Below, piece by piece: positions 12,401 through 28,981 of a stretch of DNA of 64,000 nucleotides. The DNA comes from Tethya wilhelma. Taxonomy: Eukaryota > Porifera > Demospongiae > Tethyida > Tethyidae. The number at the start of each line of letters is the position of its first letter. Position 1 is the stretch's first letter. Both the position numbers and the translations under genes were made by a program. The notes under the pieces were generated by a model that worked only from the letters and a program-made list of their open reading frames with translations, did no database searches and had not been told where the DNA came from. The stretch spans positions 6,237,738 to 6,301,737 of the forward strand of contig CAXIPT010000004.1 in NCBI GenBank assembly GCA_964030475.1. Reading direction: 5' to 3'.

Positions 12401-15400
12401 CTAGTCCACTTGTAACCTTGTTCAAAATGCTCAGTTTCATCTCAAGTGGTGTCTCTTTGAGGTCAATTTGATTGAGAGTTGTGTCAAGGATTTCGGTAAT
12501 GATGACAGGATAGGTGAGGTCGTCATAGAAACAGACTCCTTTCATCATGGCTATATTATCGTGGGACAGACTCTGGAATTGTCTGATGGCATCTCTCAAT
12601 CTTGAATGGTCTTGATAATCAAGAAGATCACTTCGATATTTCCTTCCGACACATTTTTCTCCATGGACAATCAACTTTTCAATGTATCCAAACATTCCAG
12701 AGTGAGTGTAGTCTTTGGTTCTGGTTGGGACAACAGTACAGTCTTTGAACTCTTCTTGAAAGTTCACAGGGTCAATTTCTATAATTTTTATTAAAGATAT
12801 AAAATCAATTTATCATAATATATCCTGAGCATTTACGTATAGCCTTGTATACTCAGGGCTTATATAGCTCGATCCCTTCATATTCTTTTATTGGTAGAGA
12901 AACAAAATAGCTTGGTATGAAAACACATGTACGTATTAAAAACTTATATTGTTTGGTTGATATTAATTTTACCAATAATTAATTGTCTTTTCACATTGCT
13001 ACGTCCACATAATGTGTGTTAGTTGGTGTGATTAAGAATCATATAACACATTTGCATTTGCATGTGATACCTAAGAATAGCAAACTTTAGCTACATATAG
13101 TGTTTATTAAACTAAGTTATCTCCTTCCCACAACAATAGAATCCAATGTAATATTTGTTGCTGAACATAAAAGAAGCGATTGTGTACCACCTTCTTTGGG
13201 GGTAGTGGCTCAGAGCAATGTTTGATAGAGATGGTTAAGGTCAGTTCAATTAAGTCTGGACAGTGGCATTAATTTTTACAACGAAAAAATTATAAACTCA
13301 TTCTTACCAGTGTCACTGACTGACTCAATGAAACGTCTTTCTGGGTATATAAACTGGCTCTTCTGTTCATCCTGTATGTGAAGCTCAGTAGCATGCTGTG
13401 TGAAGATCTTGTGAAGTTGGTCAACTTGCATACGAAGATCATTAGTCGCAGCCTATGGATTTTGTACAATGTCATGTGTTTTTAGGTGTGTAGATATAGC
13501 TACATAGCCCACATGTCAAAGTCACAACAGGAGTAAAACCGACATGTATCATCCCATTAACCACTTTACTGTGTTCACAGACCATTATGATAACAACACA
13601 CATGCATATAGATACACACAATCCAGCTTCAATTATTGCGTGGGCTCAGTGCCAAATGGAACTGTTATCAGCACAGGAGAAGCCCATGCATAAGTAATTT
13701 GTTGCATGAAGAATTAACGATTTTGATTGGTCAAAGAGCCCATGTTCTAGAAGCAGTATACTAGAACAGTAGAAGCAATTTACTGTACCTTCCCTGTTTC
13801 TTAAGTGGTCCATGAGTAGAAACAGTTTTACTATGTACACCATTCCAATGAAATTTAGATGTACTAAGTCAGCACACCAGCACCTTTGATGTTATTAGGT
13901 GGCTTTACACAACAAATAATGAATAAGCATCTCAGACCAGACCAGACATATCAGACTGCAACTTCATCTACTGTTCATGAAGGTTACAAGCATTCTATTC
14001 TGGTATTTCTATTAGCCTCATACCCGTGCCGGGCCTCTCCCATCAAGAAGGAAGAGGGCCAAGTACACACTGTTTGCACATGTGCCAAGTTTTCCTATAA
14101 TTTTCCACATACTTTTATAGACGCTACTATCCACGTGGATCATCATACGGAGCAAATAAACGGTAATTTTTGTGTCACAACTGCTAACCATTGTACTATC
14201 GTAGGTCAAAGGTGAGTAATTAATTTCATAATCTTTTACCACATGGAAAAAATTAATAACTAGAAAGATAAATGACTTTGTATGAAGATATCCAAATTCC
14301 ATGTGTATACTGGGCAAAATTGAGTAAGCACAAACAGTGTGTACCAGGCCCTCTCCCTTTTTGATGGGAGGGCACAACAGCGCTATATACTTTCAAAGTT
14401 ACATGTTATTAACTTGTTTTGCTGTGTGTTACCTATAAGCGGTGCATGCATACCTCACTGATCTTATATTCTTTGTCTTGTTCAATTCCAAACTTTTCAA
14501 ACACTTGTGTCACTGCACCAGGATTATCAGAGAGCACTTGGACAATATCAAAGACAGAAACACCATTCTAAAATAACACAGTAAGAGGAACTATAGTCAG
14601 TGACTCAACCATAACAAGACAGTATCAATTTACTTACAACAGTTGGTTGTGCTTTCCCTTGAAGGAGCATTTCAGTTATGTAAGCATGAGAGTGCTTCAC
14701 AGCAACATGAAGAGGAGTCCATCCAGTTTCCTAGAATAATTTATACACATAGTAGAAGTTTCACAGCTGCCACAATGATCCATTGCTCTTAGGACACAGT
14801 TCACAGGTGGAAATTTTTACCTTTTCTTCTAAATTGGGATCAGCTCCTAGCTCAAGTAGAGTGTTCACAATATCGTCATGGGAACCCTGAACTGCCAACA
14901 TGAGAGCTGTAATGCCCATCTATACGAGACAGAACACAATACAGATGAAAAGTTAAAGACACTCAGTACATTTCATTAAACAGAGCAGATAATAAGACGT
15001 AGGTCAACAATTTATTGAAATCTTGACTTTTTTTACTATAGCTAACATACTTTGCTCCTAGTGTTTATCTCGGGATGGTATCTGAGAACATGTCTGACCA
15101 TTTCTATATCACCAACCATACTAGCAAACATCAGTGGTGTTTGGTTGCACTGTAAAGTTGACGTAAAATTTAGACTGGGTCATAAAGACTTATGATTTAA
15201 ACTGAACAGACAACTTACCTCTCCAGTTTTAACATTGACATTAGCACCACGACTCAAGAGTAGATTTGCCACATCAATGTGACCAGCAGCTACTGCGATA
15301 CCTACTGCTGTACCACCAGGCTATATATAGCCATTGAATGTGGAATAATATTTTGTTATGGTCATAATTGTGAAGGCATTCTGAGCACATTATTATGAAT

Positions 15401-16386
15401 GATGATATACCTGGTTCGTTTCTTCTATGTTAGCTCCATAGTCAAGAAGAAGCTCAACTACATCAAGATGGCCACCTTGAGCAGCATGATGTAGAGGTGT
15501 GGCTCCTCTCTACAGAAATTATAAGAATAATATTACAGTTTTGAACACTTTCATACACAATCTCATACCTGGCTCTTTAGATCTATAGTTTTGTCTGCCC
15601 CATGCTCTAGAAGAAAACGAACGGTCGTGGCATGTCCTGGAGAACTGGCATTGGACAGAGCTGTCCTGCCAACCTACATAAACACACAAAGAGATAAAAA
15701 AAATATTGTACAGTATCATAAAAAGATTATGTGACCAAGTACACTCACCTGGTTTAGAGCATTTACATCAGCACCCTTCTTCAATAGTAGTTCAACAATT
15801 TCTGTGTATCCTTCGTAACTAGCATATCCAAGAGGAGTCACATTGTTCTGTATGGAGGAAGTGAATTATTAATGTTTAATAATACAAACCACAAGACATG
15901 CATGCATACATGGGTGGAAAATTAGCCAGATACTTTAATATTATCAAACTTATACCATGCTACGAAGATTCACATCAGCGTTGTATTCAAGCAACAGTTC
16001 CACAACATCCAAGTATCCAAAGTACTTACACACGATCATCAATGGTGTCTGCCCTTTCTACATTATAGATATAATAAACAAGCAATATGCATGAGTTTAT
16101 ACACTCCCGATCGATATGATGGTATATAGTGAGAACAAACTTCTAACCTCATTTTTACAATCGACAGAACAACCACGGTCCAACAATGATCTCAACTGGT
16201 CCAGATCTGGTTTCACTTTAGTAGTTGAGTTTTCATTAGGAGTGAGGATAGTCAAGAGTATCTAGAACAATTTCATATTCATAACTTTTCGATAAACTAC
16301 CAGGATGAACAATACAGTGTCACAAGATACTGCACTTTACTTACATTCTCATCCAATTGTGTCACATCACCGTGTGCAACAGCCAT
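8894..16386 (-). CDS. Ankyrin - pseudokinase - Roc-COR - Death (ROCO-type) protein
   Basis: Sixteen exons (16345-16386, 16148-16261, 15956-16057, 15749-15847, 15569-15673, 15411-15509, 15219-15320, 15051-15149, 14821-14919, 14638-14730, 14454-14567, 13308-13452, 11959-12778, 11730-11779, 9468-11576, 8894-9186) sum to 4485 bp, 1494 residues, every junction in phase. Residues about 50-320 are eight ankyrin repeats; 355-404 a charged helical linker; 405-680 a kinase fold whose HRD triplet reads HYS (540-542). From about 695 comes a Roc GTPase: P-loop GVAGSGKT (720-727), DCGGQPQF as the switch-II DxxGQ motif, and ATHED in the TKxD position, then COR-like sequence. The last exon is a Death domain (LRDFGTVLGLD ... 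NIVRAWLRKQ ... LAQKLVEFGQ). DAPK1 has the same parts (kinase, ankyrin, Roc-COR, Death) in a different order. The paralogue at 17612-22821 has extra N-terminal Death and unnamed domains that are absent here; the short first exon MAVAHGDVTQLDEN replaces their end. Role as a GTP-regulated death/immune scaffold is inference. Confidence 0.87.
9396..9452. repeat. (CA)n microsatellite next to a 5' splice site
   Basis: On the gene strand this is a TG-rich tract starting about 15 bases downstream of the GTAAGT donor that ends the Roc-COR exon. If the intron were retained, the frame would read into Cys-Val repeats, which explains the long extension of the open frame here. Confidence 0.9.
14020..14380. 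mobile_element. Short inverted-repeat element in an intron
   Basis: Left end gggcctctcccatcaagaag with agtacacactgtttgcaca is mirrored at the right by aaacagtgtgtaccaggccc and tctccctttttgatgggagg. Total about 360 bp, in the intron between the last ankyrin-region exon and the linker exon. No coding capacity. Confidence 0.7.
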
Positions 16387-17611
16387 AGCTATATAAACAA
16401 AAATATGCATCATGTCATTGATCAAGTACACATTGAGAAAAGTTGGCTCGTCCATCCTTATTTAACTGATGAAAACTATACTTAAGAATTCTGAATTATC
16501 CACCAACCAAACGATTTGGAAATCTATTAAGTTACAGTACATAACTATATACCTGAACTTTAAGAAATGAGTTATTCTGTCTCGAAAACTGACATAGAGT
16601 CTCTAGCTGTAGAGCCGCCTGGTCAATGATATCGATTCTTCTCCAAAGCTCTGTTGGTCATGCACTTACAGATGATGAATCAGAGAACAAAATTAATGGT
16701 CTGCATAAAAGCTATAGAAATGTAGTGATCAATGATTATAAACATTAATTAAGTATGAATGAATAGAATGACCATTGATGAATTAGTAATTCTTACCCAA
16801 GAGCAACTGTTTCTACTACTGAGAATTAAATTCACAAACGTTTTCAGCAAATGGCAAGAAACCTATGGTCCTTCGGTAATATACTTGATTTTTGAAAGTT
16901 GGGAAAACTTCTAATGTTCGAAGCAACCTCCTAACAGGGATCAAACATAACAAAGTGACAATTAATAATAGTTTATGAAAACAATGCCAAATTGAAACCA
17001 AAAACAGTAGCTGTTTGTAATGCAAATCTGATACGAATTTTATACTATCAGCTGTGGTCATACATGGAGCTGTATAGACTAACAAGTGAGGCATGTAATT
17101 CTGGTATATTAAATTATTATAAGCTATAGGAGTAATATTATAACTGTGAATGATCATCGGTACCTGCTAGGCTGAATCACGTTTGTAGATTTATATCTTA
17201 GGTCTTGAGGATATAATATAACATTGAATGATCAACCTCCCAGCTGGAGTACCAGTAACCTTCCCAATCGACTCGCAGCACTACCCAGCTCACCATCAAG
17301 TAAATTTCTCTTGAGTTTTCTAACTTCCTTCGCTTTCCGTACAGATTCACAATAATGTAGCAATTGTATAGCCTCGTTCCCAGGATCCCCGCCTAGCAAC
17401 TGTAACTTGGGATATCGTGTCCATGTCCAATAACACACCCACAAATTATAATCAGGTAAGGTGCTAATTAGCTCCACCCACTGTCAGCTGCATAACATTG
17501 TTTCAAATTTTATCTGCACTCTATTTTAATCAAGTTACATACACATATCAGATTATAATTATTTTCCTTATAAATTAATTTGCTTGAAAGTGTGGAGTGA
17601 AAGAAAGTAGT
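16387..17611. other. Intergenic between tandem paralogues
   Basis: No exon of the Death or unnamed domain is visible upstream of the first exon at 16345-16386, although the neighbouring paralogue has both. The small ORFs at 16816-17157 and 17232-17477 show no domain. The region must hold the promoter of the gene starting at 16386; I see no clear TATA box. Confidence 0.5.
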
Positions 17612-22821
<5,210 letters not shown>

Positions 22822-23399
22822 GGCTGTTTCAAGTTGTGATCAAGAGTCAGAAGTTACTTAAGATAAAAGAAATTGATACACATAATATCATTACTAACTA
22901 TTTGTTATTGATCTGTTCACCCTTACCATAGATAGTACTGTAATCTATAGGTACAGTACAGTACTATCTATAGTTTATACACAATAGGTATAAGAGTGCG
23001 TAAACTATCCAGCACTACGAATGTAAAGATCCCAGCCTATACAAACAGAAACTGCGCGAATTGAAAGTCTTTGACTTTTACAAGTAGAAGAATAATAACA
23101 GTTAACTTACACGACGTGCATAAAGATAGTGTTCAGCTTGGTCTTCTTGCTAGGGAGGAGAACTTGTCAATTAAACTGAATACACAGTAGCATGCTATCA
23201 AATCTGGACCCTCCCACCACACTCACTCTTACAATCTGAGCATGCGCAAAATGCGCGTACTTTTTCCTAATAAATGGGGAGGGGCTTCTTGTGTTGCTAC
23301 AGTGCCACTCGAAAGACTTAAGTAGTTGCTGTACAGTTCTTATAATTATGGTAAGATCTAGATGAAGATTTGGAGAGTAGATTATTAAAGTCCAATGCG

Positions 23400-23866
23400 G
23401 CATAGATACACAGATTCTCCCAGCGTTGGTGTTGGGTGCCCCCCGGCCCCTCACGGACGTCTGGCCGCGAGACTAGTGACTATACTAACCGTTCACTGAC
23501 TATACTAACCGTTCATTAGTCTCGTGCCCAGCCCCTTTTTCCCCCCGCCCGATATATAAAAGGGAAAAAAGGGGCTGGGCACGAGACTAACCGTTCATTG
23601 ACGTAGTCAACTTTCACCCAATTCATCAATGGGCAAGTCAACCGCGTTACCCACTGGTGTTTATGATTCCTTCTATAGCACATGGAGTCAAGGGGTAAGT
23701 CGACAAAGAATTGTTTCTTGCACGCCCCTTTTTCATAATCATGAAAGCTGATTTGTTAAATTGTAGGCTTCCTTTTCTGGTTCTCCTAAAGCAAGAGATA
23801 ATATTTAACATTGAAGTTCTAGATATTGATCTTGCAATTGATCCATGGGCAGTAACTGTAATAGTG
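23400..23866 (+). pseudogene. Broken fragment of a Notch-ligand-like gene
   Basis: Pieces match the gene at 44404-47541. The phrase ttcccagcattggtgttggg has a near copy at about 23408-23430. The exon end tagtcaac...acccaattcatcaatggg...agcacatggagtcaagg and its GTAAGT donor are at about 23605-23698. The intron words ataatcatgaaagct and tctcctacagcaagagat have near copies at 23735-23800, followed by the start of the next exon. Intron as well as exon sequence is retained, so this is a DNA-level duplicate, not a retrocopy. A hairpin interrupts it, the middle of the exon is missing, and the frame is lost. It ends abruptly at about 23866, where similarity to the Death/ankyrin gene begins. Confidence 0.8.
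23516..23588. repeat. Hairpin inside the Notch-ligand-like fragment
   Basis: Left arm agtctcgtgcccagcccctt and its mirror ggggctgggcacgagact enclose a short CG-rich and TA spacer. The phrase gactatactaaccgttca occurs in two full copies to the left, and a shorter form (actaaccgttcattgac) lies to the right, so the hairpin inserted with or caused local duplication. Confidence 0.75.
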
Positions 23867-23877
23867 AATATTCAACT

Positions 23878-24653
23878 TACATTCACATCCAACTCTACTC
23901 CATCAATTTTGATTCTCAGAATATCAATCTTCATACTCACATCTGTGGTGAAGAACCTGCCGTCTCTATGGCAATTAAAATGAAGGGCTACCCATTCAAT
24001 CGGAAAGGCAAACTCAACATTACTATAATTGAACCAGATTTGAGTTCGGAGACTAAGAGAGCAAAGAGGGAAGGATGTGGGTGTAGCTTTTTATCGTCCA
24101 ATCTTGCACACATTTCCACTCGTGCCTTCTCTAGATGTTCCATACTCCAGGACTCAAGATCAACATCAATTTCAACTTGAATCTTCCGATAGCTTTTTGG
24201 GATGCACTTTTGACCTGTCCAACATTTTGAAAACTGATTCACAGAAATGTTCCTTCCGAATTTTTTTTTATTTTTTGTGTTTTGAGTAAGCTGGTCTTCC
24301 TTGAGTTCTTTATCTCCAAACTTTTTGATTACATGCTCCAGCATATGGTAATCTACAAATTAAAGTTCCAATGTTCATTAAGACTGTCCATTACATAGCT
24401 TTGTCTCAGACTCTGTGTCATACAACTTCCTCATTTTACTTGGCTCTTTCTTGATATAATTATTAAATTCGTATTTGGGTTTTATTGGGAGAGGAAAAAT
24501 TTGAAGATTTTTTACGAAAAAAGCCACTTCAACTTTTCTTTCCAAAACTACATTTCCTATCTTTTCTTCAATGTCACAAAACTCATCATCCAAATCACTG
24601 ATCATTGATTTCACATAATCGTCTTTAAAAGGTGGAAAAAAAATGAGTCATCA
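23878..24653 (-). pseudogene. Broken copy of the unnamed-domain exon
   Basis: Closely resembles the second exon (21640-22373) of the gene at 17612-22821 over its whole length, including the splice-donor end and the acceptor-side start. It has frame breaks: a run of T residues near 24258-24275 shifts the frame, a small insertion near 24360 disrupts the FLDY motif, and another shift lies near 24400. Its matching Death-domain exon lies about 2.8 kb away at 27475-27830, with nested transposons occupying what was the intron. Confidence 0.85.
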
Positions 24654-25341
24654 TCTGCCACAAGAAAAGATCACAAAACATGATTACACACAAAGTGAGG
24701 ATGCTTTCAAATCCAGCATATATCATACGTACGGTAGTACGTATAGTAGGAATGGGTCGACTATCCCATTGATAATACAAAATGTTCATGCTTGTAAACT
24801 TTCAGGGAAAGAAAGCTAAGCTTTCAAATGCATTTAATAGCCTCCCCCAGACAGTTTGCTTACTGTATTAACCAAGAAAACTGGCAGAAAGTTTCTGGAG
24901 CACTCTGGAGAGAGCGCTGGCGAGAAGCCACAACAGTGCAATTTTGTTCTCCCCTTCCTTCCTTCCTTCCTTCCTTCCTAACTGTAACTGGCTTACTTGA
25001 ACGCGATTTCCAGACAAACAAAAGGCATTGAGCCAACTTTGACCATATAGTGGGACTTCATTTGATGCACAGTACGTCCTTTTCGACTCGTTTGCTGGCA
25101 AAAAGGCAGCAAGCAAAATCTAGGTAGCTTTGAAACTCTCGATTTAATACTGTACTTTTTATTTAGCCTTTTGATGTAGGTAAAGGTCGTCAATTTAGTT
25201 AGCCTTTTAAATTATGTAGGCAAAGGTCGTCAATAGAACAAGTGGTTGCATGCATTTAATGCGCATGCTCATCAAATGCACATTTCTGTTGTAGTCTGCT
25301 GTATGATTCTTTCTCAGAGGAGGTACGAAAGGGTCATGTAG

Positions 25342-26158
25342 AAGCCTGCTGTGAGTCAATCTGAAGAGAAGGAGCCTGCTGTGAAACCATCTGTGAAGAA
25401 GCCTTCACAAGAACCATCACTTGCAGTGGCGTAGCCAGGATTTTAGAAAAGAGGGGGCAGTAAAAATATTGCGCGCGAAGCGCGCCGAAAATTTGTTGCG
25501 ACCGGAAACCACACCCACTTAATTAGCTAATTTTAGCCCCTCCCATTCATTAAATTGAACCGCAGCACGCGCTCGCTAGATCGAACGCTCTCTAAAGTTT
25601 TGTAGCAGCAAAAAGAAAGCTTTTCTAACTTGTTTTTTTGTATTGAATTCTGGCCAAAGATGACTGTAAGCAGCGTTGCTAAAGTAAGTGCACGAAAGAA
25701 TAGCGCATTATAATACAAAAGCGTAAATTTCGCGACTGAAAAAAGGGGGGGCAAGCGCCCCCCTAGCCCCCCCCTGGCTACGCCACTGACTTGCACAGGA
25801 AGAAACTCCTGCAGTGCCACCGTACCACTCCAAGAGTTCATCAACTTCGTCTGAGTCTGACTCTGATGTTGACCTTGATGTTTGTGAGCTGGTAGGATTT
25901 GAGAAGAGAGAAGAGGAAGCAGGTGTACTATACAGGAAGAAGGGTCCCAAGAGCAAGAGAGTAAGGTGGACTCCTGTCAAGAGAGTCGTCAGTGACAGTG
26001 CCGACTCTGATGGCAGTGAGATAGTCTTCTCACCTGAGGCCTCTGTGACTTGCGATCGTCATGATGGTGTGCCCTGGCTGCTCAATCATGGTCTCTTAGA
26101 TTCCCCCATTGCTGCAAGAACTAGACGGAAAACTTTTAAAAAAAATCCTAAAACTTGA
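25342..26158 (+). pseudogene. Acidic, serine-rich ORF carried in a Mutator-like element, interrupted
   Basis: After a tag acceptor at 25341 an open frame reads KPAVSQSEEKEPAVKPSVKK and continues to PSL. It is then broken by the element at 25424-25788. On the far side it resumes exactly in frame as AQEETPAVPPYHSKSSS and runs to a TGA at 26156. Removing the insert and one copy of the acttg duplication restores the frame. The product is rich in Ser, Asp, Lys and Pro, with no domain I recognise. It could be a captured host exon (Pack-MULE-like) or an accessory gene of the element. Confidence 0.6.
25424..25788. mobile_element. Small inverted-repeat element with cagtggcgtagccagg ends
   Basis: Perfect 16-bp inverted termini cagtggcgtagccagg are flanked by 5-bp direct repeats acttg (25419-25423 and 25789-25793). 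Body about 365 bp, no transposase. Elements with gtggcgtagccagg termini are widespread in invertebrate genomes (general knowledge). It sits inside the ORF of the surrounding Mutator-like element and is therefore younger. Confidence 0.85.
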
Positions 26159-26688
26159 TTACTATTGGAACTACATATTATTTAATTTATGCTAGCCAGC
26201 ATTCATTTTTGTGCTAGAACTCTCCCTCGTGGAGGCAGGAAAGAAGAAGAAGAAGAAGATCCATCTATTTTGCTGACTCAGCTTTGAGCATCCAGTATGC
26301 GAGTAGTACTTTAGCTTAGGCCCTCTAGTTTTCAGGGTTGCCCGCGACTTCCCTGGGCAAATTTGGTACCAAACGATCGAGAAAAGTTCAAGAAAGAATC
26401 TGGGTCCCCCTGCCCCTCGATTTAAGCAACTCTCTTTGTGGTAGATGGCGATGAAAATTTTGGTCAGAGGGATGCAGACTTGCTGAAGCGCCTTAAGTGG
26501 CAGCCAAACTGATTTTTTGGCCTATACATAAGCTGGAAAAGCTCAGATCTCTGCAAAGATGTTCAAAAAGCTTGCAATATCTATAGTCGCTAAAGTCATA
26601 CGCGCTCAATGGAATGCAATTAAATCACGTGAATTTCACTGAAAATCAGGTGGAATATTGATGCTTTCGTACCTCCTCTGATTCTTTC

Positions 26689-27167
26689 TAGGCCTTGTGA
26701 AATTATGCTAGCATAATTTTGAGAATAATAGGAAGCTTGGAGTTTTGAGAATAATGCTGGAATAATAGGTGAAAATTTTGTGATTTTTGGTAATGGTCAT
26801 CACACAAGCATGCATGCATGAATGAAGATTGTTGAGGTACAATAACTACAGACAAAAAGAATGCATTTAAACCCCCATATGCATGTATCTTACTCCAAAA
26901 AGCAGTTTGGATATATTTAAGATGGTTAAACTGTGTTAAATTTTTGATTATGGGCTTGTTAGTGTTTGCACATTCACCTTTTAAGGCTTGTAAGCCTTAA
27001 AAGGTGAATGTGCAAAATTAGCTTGATACACACTTTACTGTGATGAGCTTGTTACCAAGAATAATTTGAGAATAATGGGGATCATGAAAAAGAATAATAG
27101 GGTCATGTATTGGGAATTTAAGAATAGAATAATAGGTAAATTTTTGGGCATAATTTCACAAGGCCTA
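26689..27167. mobile_element. hAT-like non-autonomous element
   Basis: Termini taggccttgtgaaattatgc and its complement, with an 8-bp direct repeat attctttc on both sides (26681-26688 and 27168-27175). TA-x-x-G-type ends with 8-bp duplications are characteristic of hAT transposons. 479 bp, no transposase. It contains the perfect hairpin at 26966-27015 and AT-rich repeats of the phrase gagaataat. Confidence 0.8.
26966..27015. repeat. Perfect hairpin
   Basis: Arm ttgcacattcaccttttaag plus gctt is followed by gt and its exact complement. It is located inside the hAT-like element and may be a further nested miniature element. Confidence 0.8.
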
Positions 27168-27474
27168 ATTCTTTCCATGCAATTGAGCACCTTGGTGTTT
27201 AAAAAAGTGAATGAACAAGACTTTATAGTATAATAAAAATTTTATAAAAATGAGAAGTGTAGGAATGGGCAGTGTGGAAAAAAGCAATGAAACAAGGCAA
27301 GTCTCTGAATTTCGGCAAATGACTACTTCATTTTCTGTACTCAACTCTCAGGCATACGCTACGCTACCGCACTGCCCATTCCTATAGACACTTCTCATTT
27401 TTATAAAATTTTTATTATACTTGTATAATATATTTTTGCATACTCTAAGTATAGCCACCTGCTAAATTTCCACC

Positions 27475-27830
27475 CATTACGTATAGTGCTTAGCTTGAAG
27501 AAATTGCTCTTGGGGTGCTTTACTATAATTATTGGTTCTTCAATCAAAGAAGAACAATCAAAGATCTGCACACTTTCTGCTTCATCCATTGTAATCAAAG
27601 CTCGAGCTCGCACTAGAGACTTTCTTATAATTCTCAGGCCTTTCACCACGGCATTGCTCCGTCACACTGTCACGGTTGTCCTGTTCAAGTTTCGTTTATG
27701 GTTTCCCTGGCTCAAAGTCAAGCTGTACTAGCTATAGCTCCAAGGTCTTCCCATCTTAGAGTAACAGGTCTAAGAAACTGTGAGAGTTGTTATGCTTCTT
27801 CAGATCTAGTTTCCATACGCACGAATTGAT
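27475..27830 (-). pseudogene. Broken Death-domain exon
   Basis: Aligns by eye with the first exon (22455-22821) of the gene at 17612-22821: the SKLSS, SLSEEP and ALSDMSE-type segments are recognisable. Internal deletions and frame changes remove most of the Death-domain core. It is the upstream partner of the broken exon at 23878-24653. Confidence 0.75.
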
Positions 27831-27839
27831 GTTACCTAT

Positions 27840-28980
27840 ATTAAAAGAATACACCATACGCAAATACTCCACTCAAACTGACAAAAAATGGGATGCAGAC
27901 TGGAGAACAAGTTGTTTATAAAAACAATTCAAGAAAGCATGACCTATACATACATTACGTATAGGCCTAAGGTTAATCAAGAGACTGTTTTTTAAAATAA
28001 TTTTGTAGGCATGTGCCTATACTGTGCCATGAAATTTTATAGGCTTCTAAACTTACATTGGACTGTCTGGAACACAGTTGCAAATCATACTTTCAACTTT
28101 CAAGCTAGCTTCCACGTCACACCCATACGGTAGACTCACAAACTTAGCATGCGCAGAATGACCTATTACGTACGTGTGATTAACGACAAGCTTATATATA
28201 GACACATTAATCTATTGCACAAACAGTAACTATAAAAGTGATATGTATAGCATGAAAACTTGGTGCATGTGTGCATGCATGCATGCACACATATTATGTG
28301 TATAAAAGTAAAAATTTAATAATACAGCAATCATGTATAACACATCATGTATAGTAAAGCAATACAAAGACAACACCTACACAAATTGCTATAAAAATAC
28401 TAACAGACTATTAATATATGAGGTACAATAATAATAATAATTATAAACAATTTAAATGATTACTACTTAAAGACAAGAACTGTTTATTTTGTTACAAATG
28501 ATAAAAGACTATAATTATTATATGACATTGTATAACACAAACTTTGGATGGTGCATTTTAAAACCAGACTCTTATTATTCTAACAATTCAACAGAGCTAC
28601 CGGTACCTTTATACAAACAATACTCTAGAAATCTTTCCAGGATGGATAATGATCAGTATAAAAGTGCCACATCATAATATAGTAACTAGTTTACACACAC
28701 AAAATTTCTAAGAGAAAAGAAAATAGAAAAGTTCAGAATAATTATAAATGTCGAATAAAAATGGATATAATTGTGGTTCATCACTTTGGATCATGAAATA
28801 TACATGAATATTAATTCTAAAAGATGATCATGCATGCATGTTCTGATTCATCAGGTAAGTCAAGCAGTAAGAATAAGTAATCAGCTGATTATGCATGATG
28901 GTCTGCTGTAAATTCGAATTCACTATAATGACTAATTTCAATATTTGACATGCATAAGCTAATAATTTATTACTAAAGTA
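27840..28980. other. AT-rich intergenic, no gene seen
   Basis: Low-complexity AT-rich DNA with a small catgtgtgcatgcatgcatg palindrome near 28263. The short ORFs show no domains or splice signals. Confidence 0.5.
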
Positions 28981-28981
28981 G

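Larger units (their letters stand above)
25315..26680. mobile_element. Mutator-like element, non-autonomous
   Basis: Perfect 17-bp terminal inverted repeats, cagaggaggtacgaaag and its complement, are flanked by identical 9-bp direct repeats attctttct (25306-25314 and 26681-26689). A 9-bp duplication with inverted termini is typical of Mutator-like elements (family knowledge). The 1366-bp body contains no transposase but carries an ORF (25342-26158), itself interrupted by a smaller element. Confidence 0.82.
24721..27425 (-). mobile_element. Copy of a ~1 kb repeat split by nested elements
   Basis: Starts with tatcatacgtacggtagtac and a gtaggaatggg word. It contains the gagagcgctggcgagaagcc segment and a CTTCC run, and ends with the hairpin portion that finishes ttttattatacttgta. 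Other copies are at 31174-32153, 32154-33095, 40479-41466, 41629-42652 and 54008-57100. Here it is split at about 25306-27175 by two successive insertions that share an attctttc target. No protein-coding capacity of its own is seen. Confidence 0.75.

Noticed and set aside
11946..12767. Calling the kinase-fold exons active protein kinases
   Set aside because: The catalytic HRD reads HYS in all three copies and the DFG position is altered; pseudokinase is the better call.
16816..17477. ORFs between the two tandem paralogues as exons of the downstream gene
   Set aside because: No similarity to the Death or unnamed-domain exons and no in-phase splice to the exon at 16345-16386.
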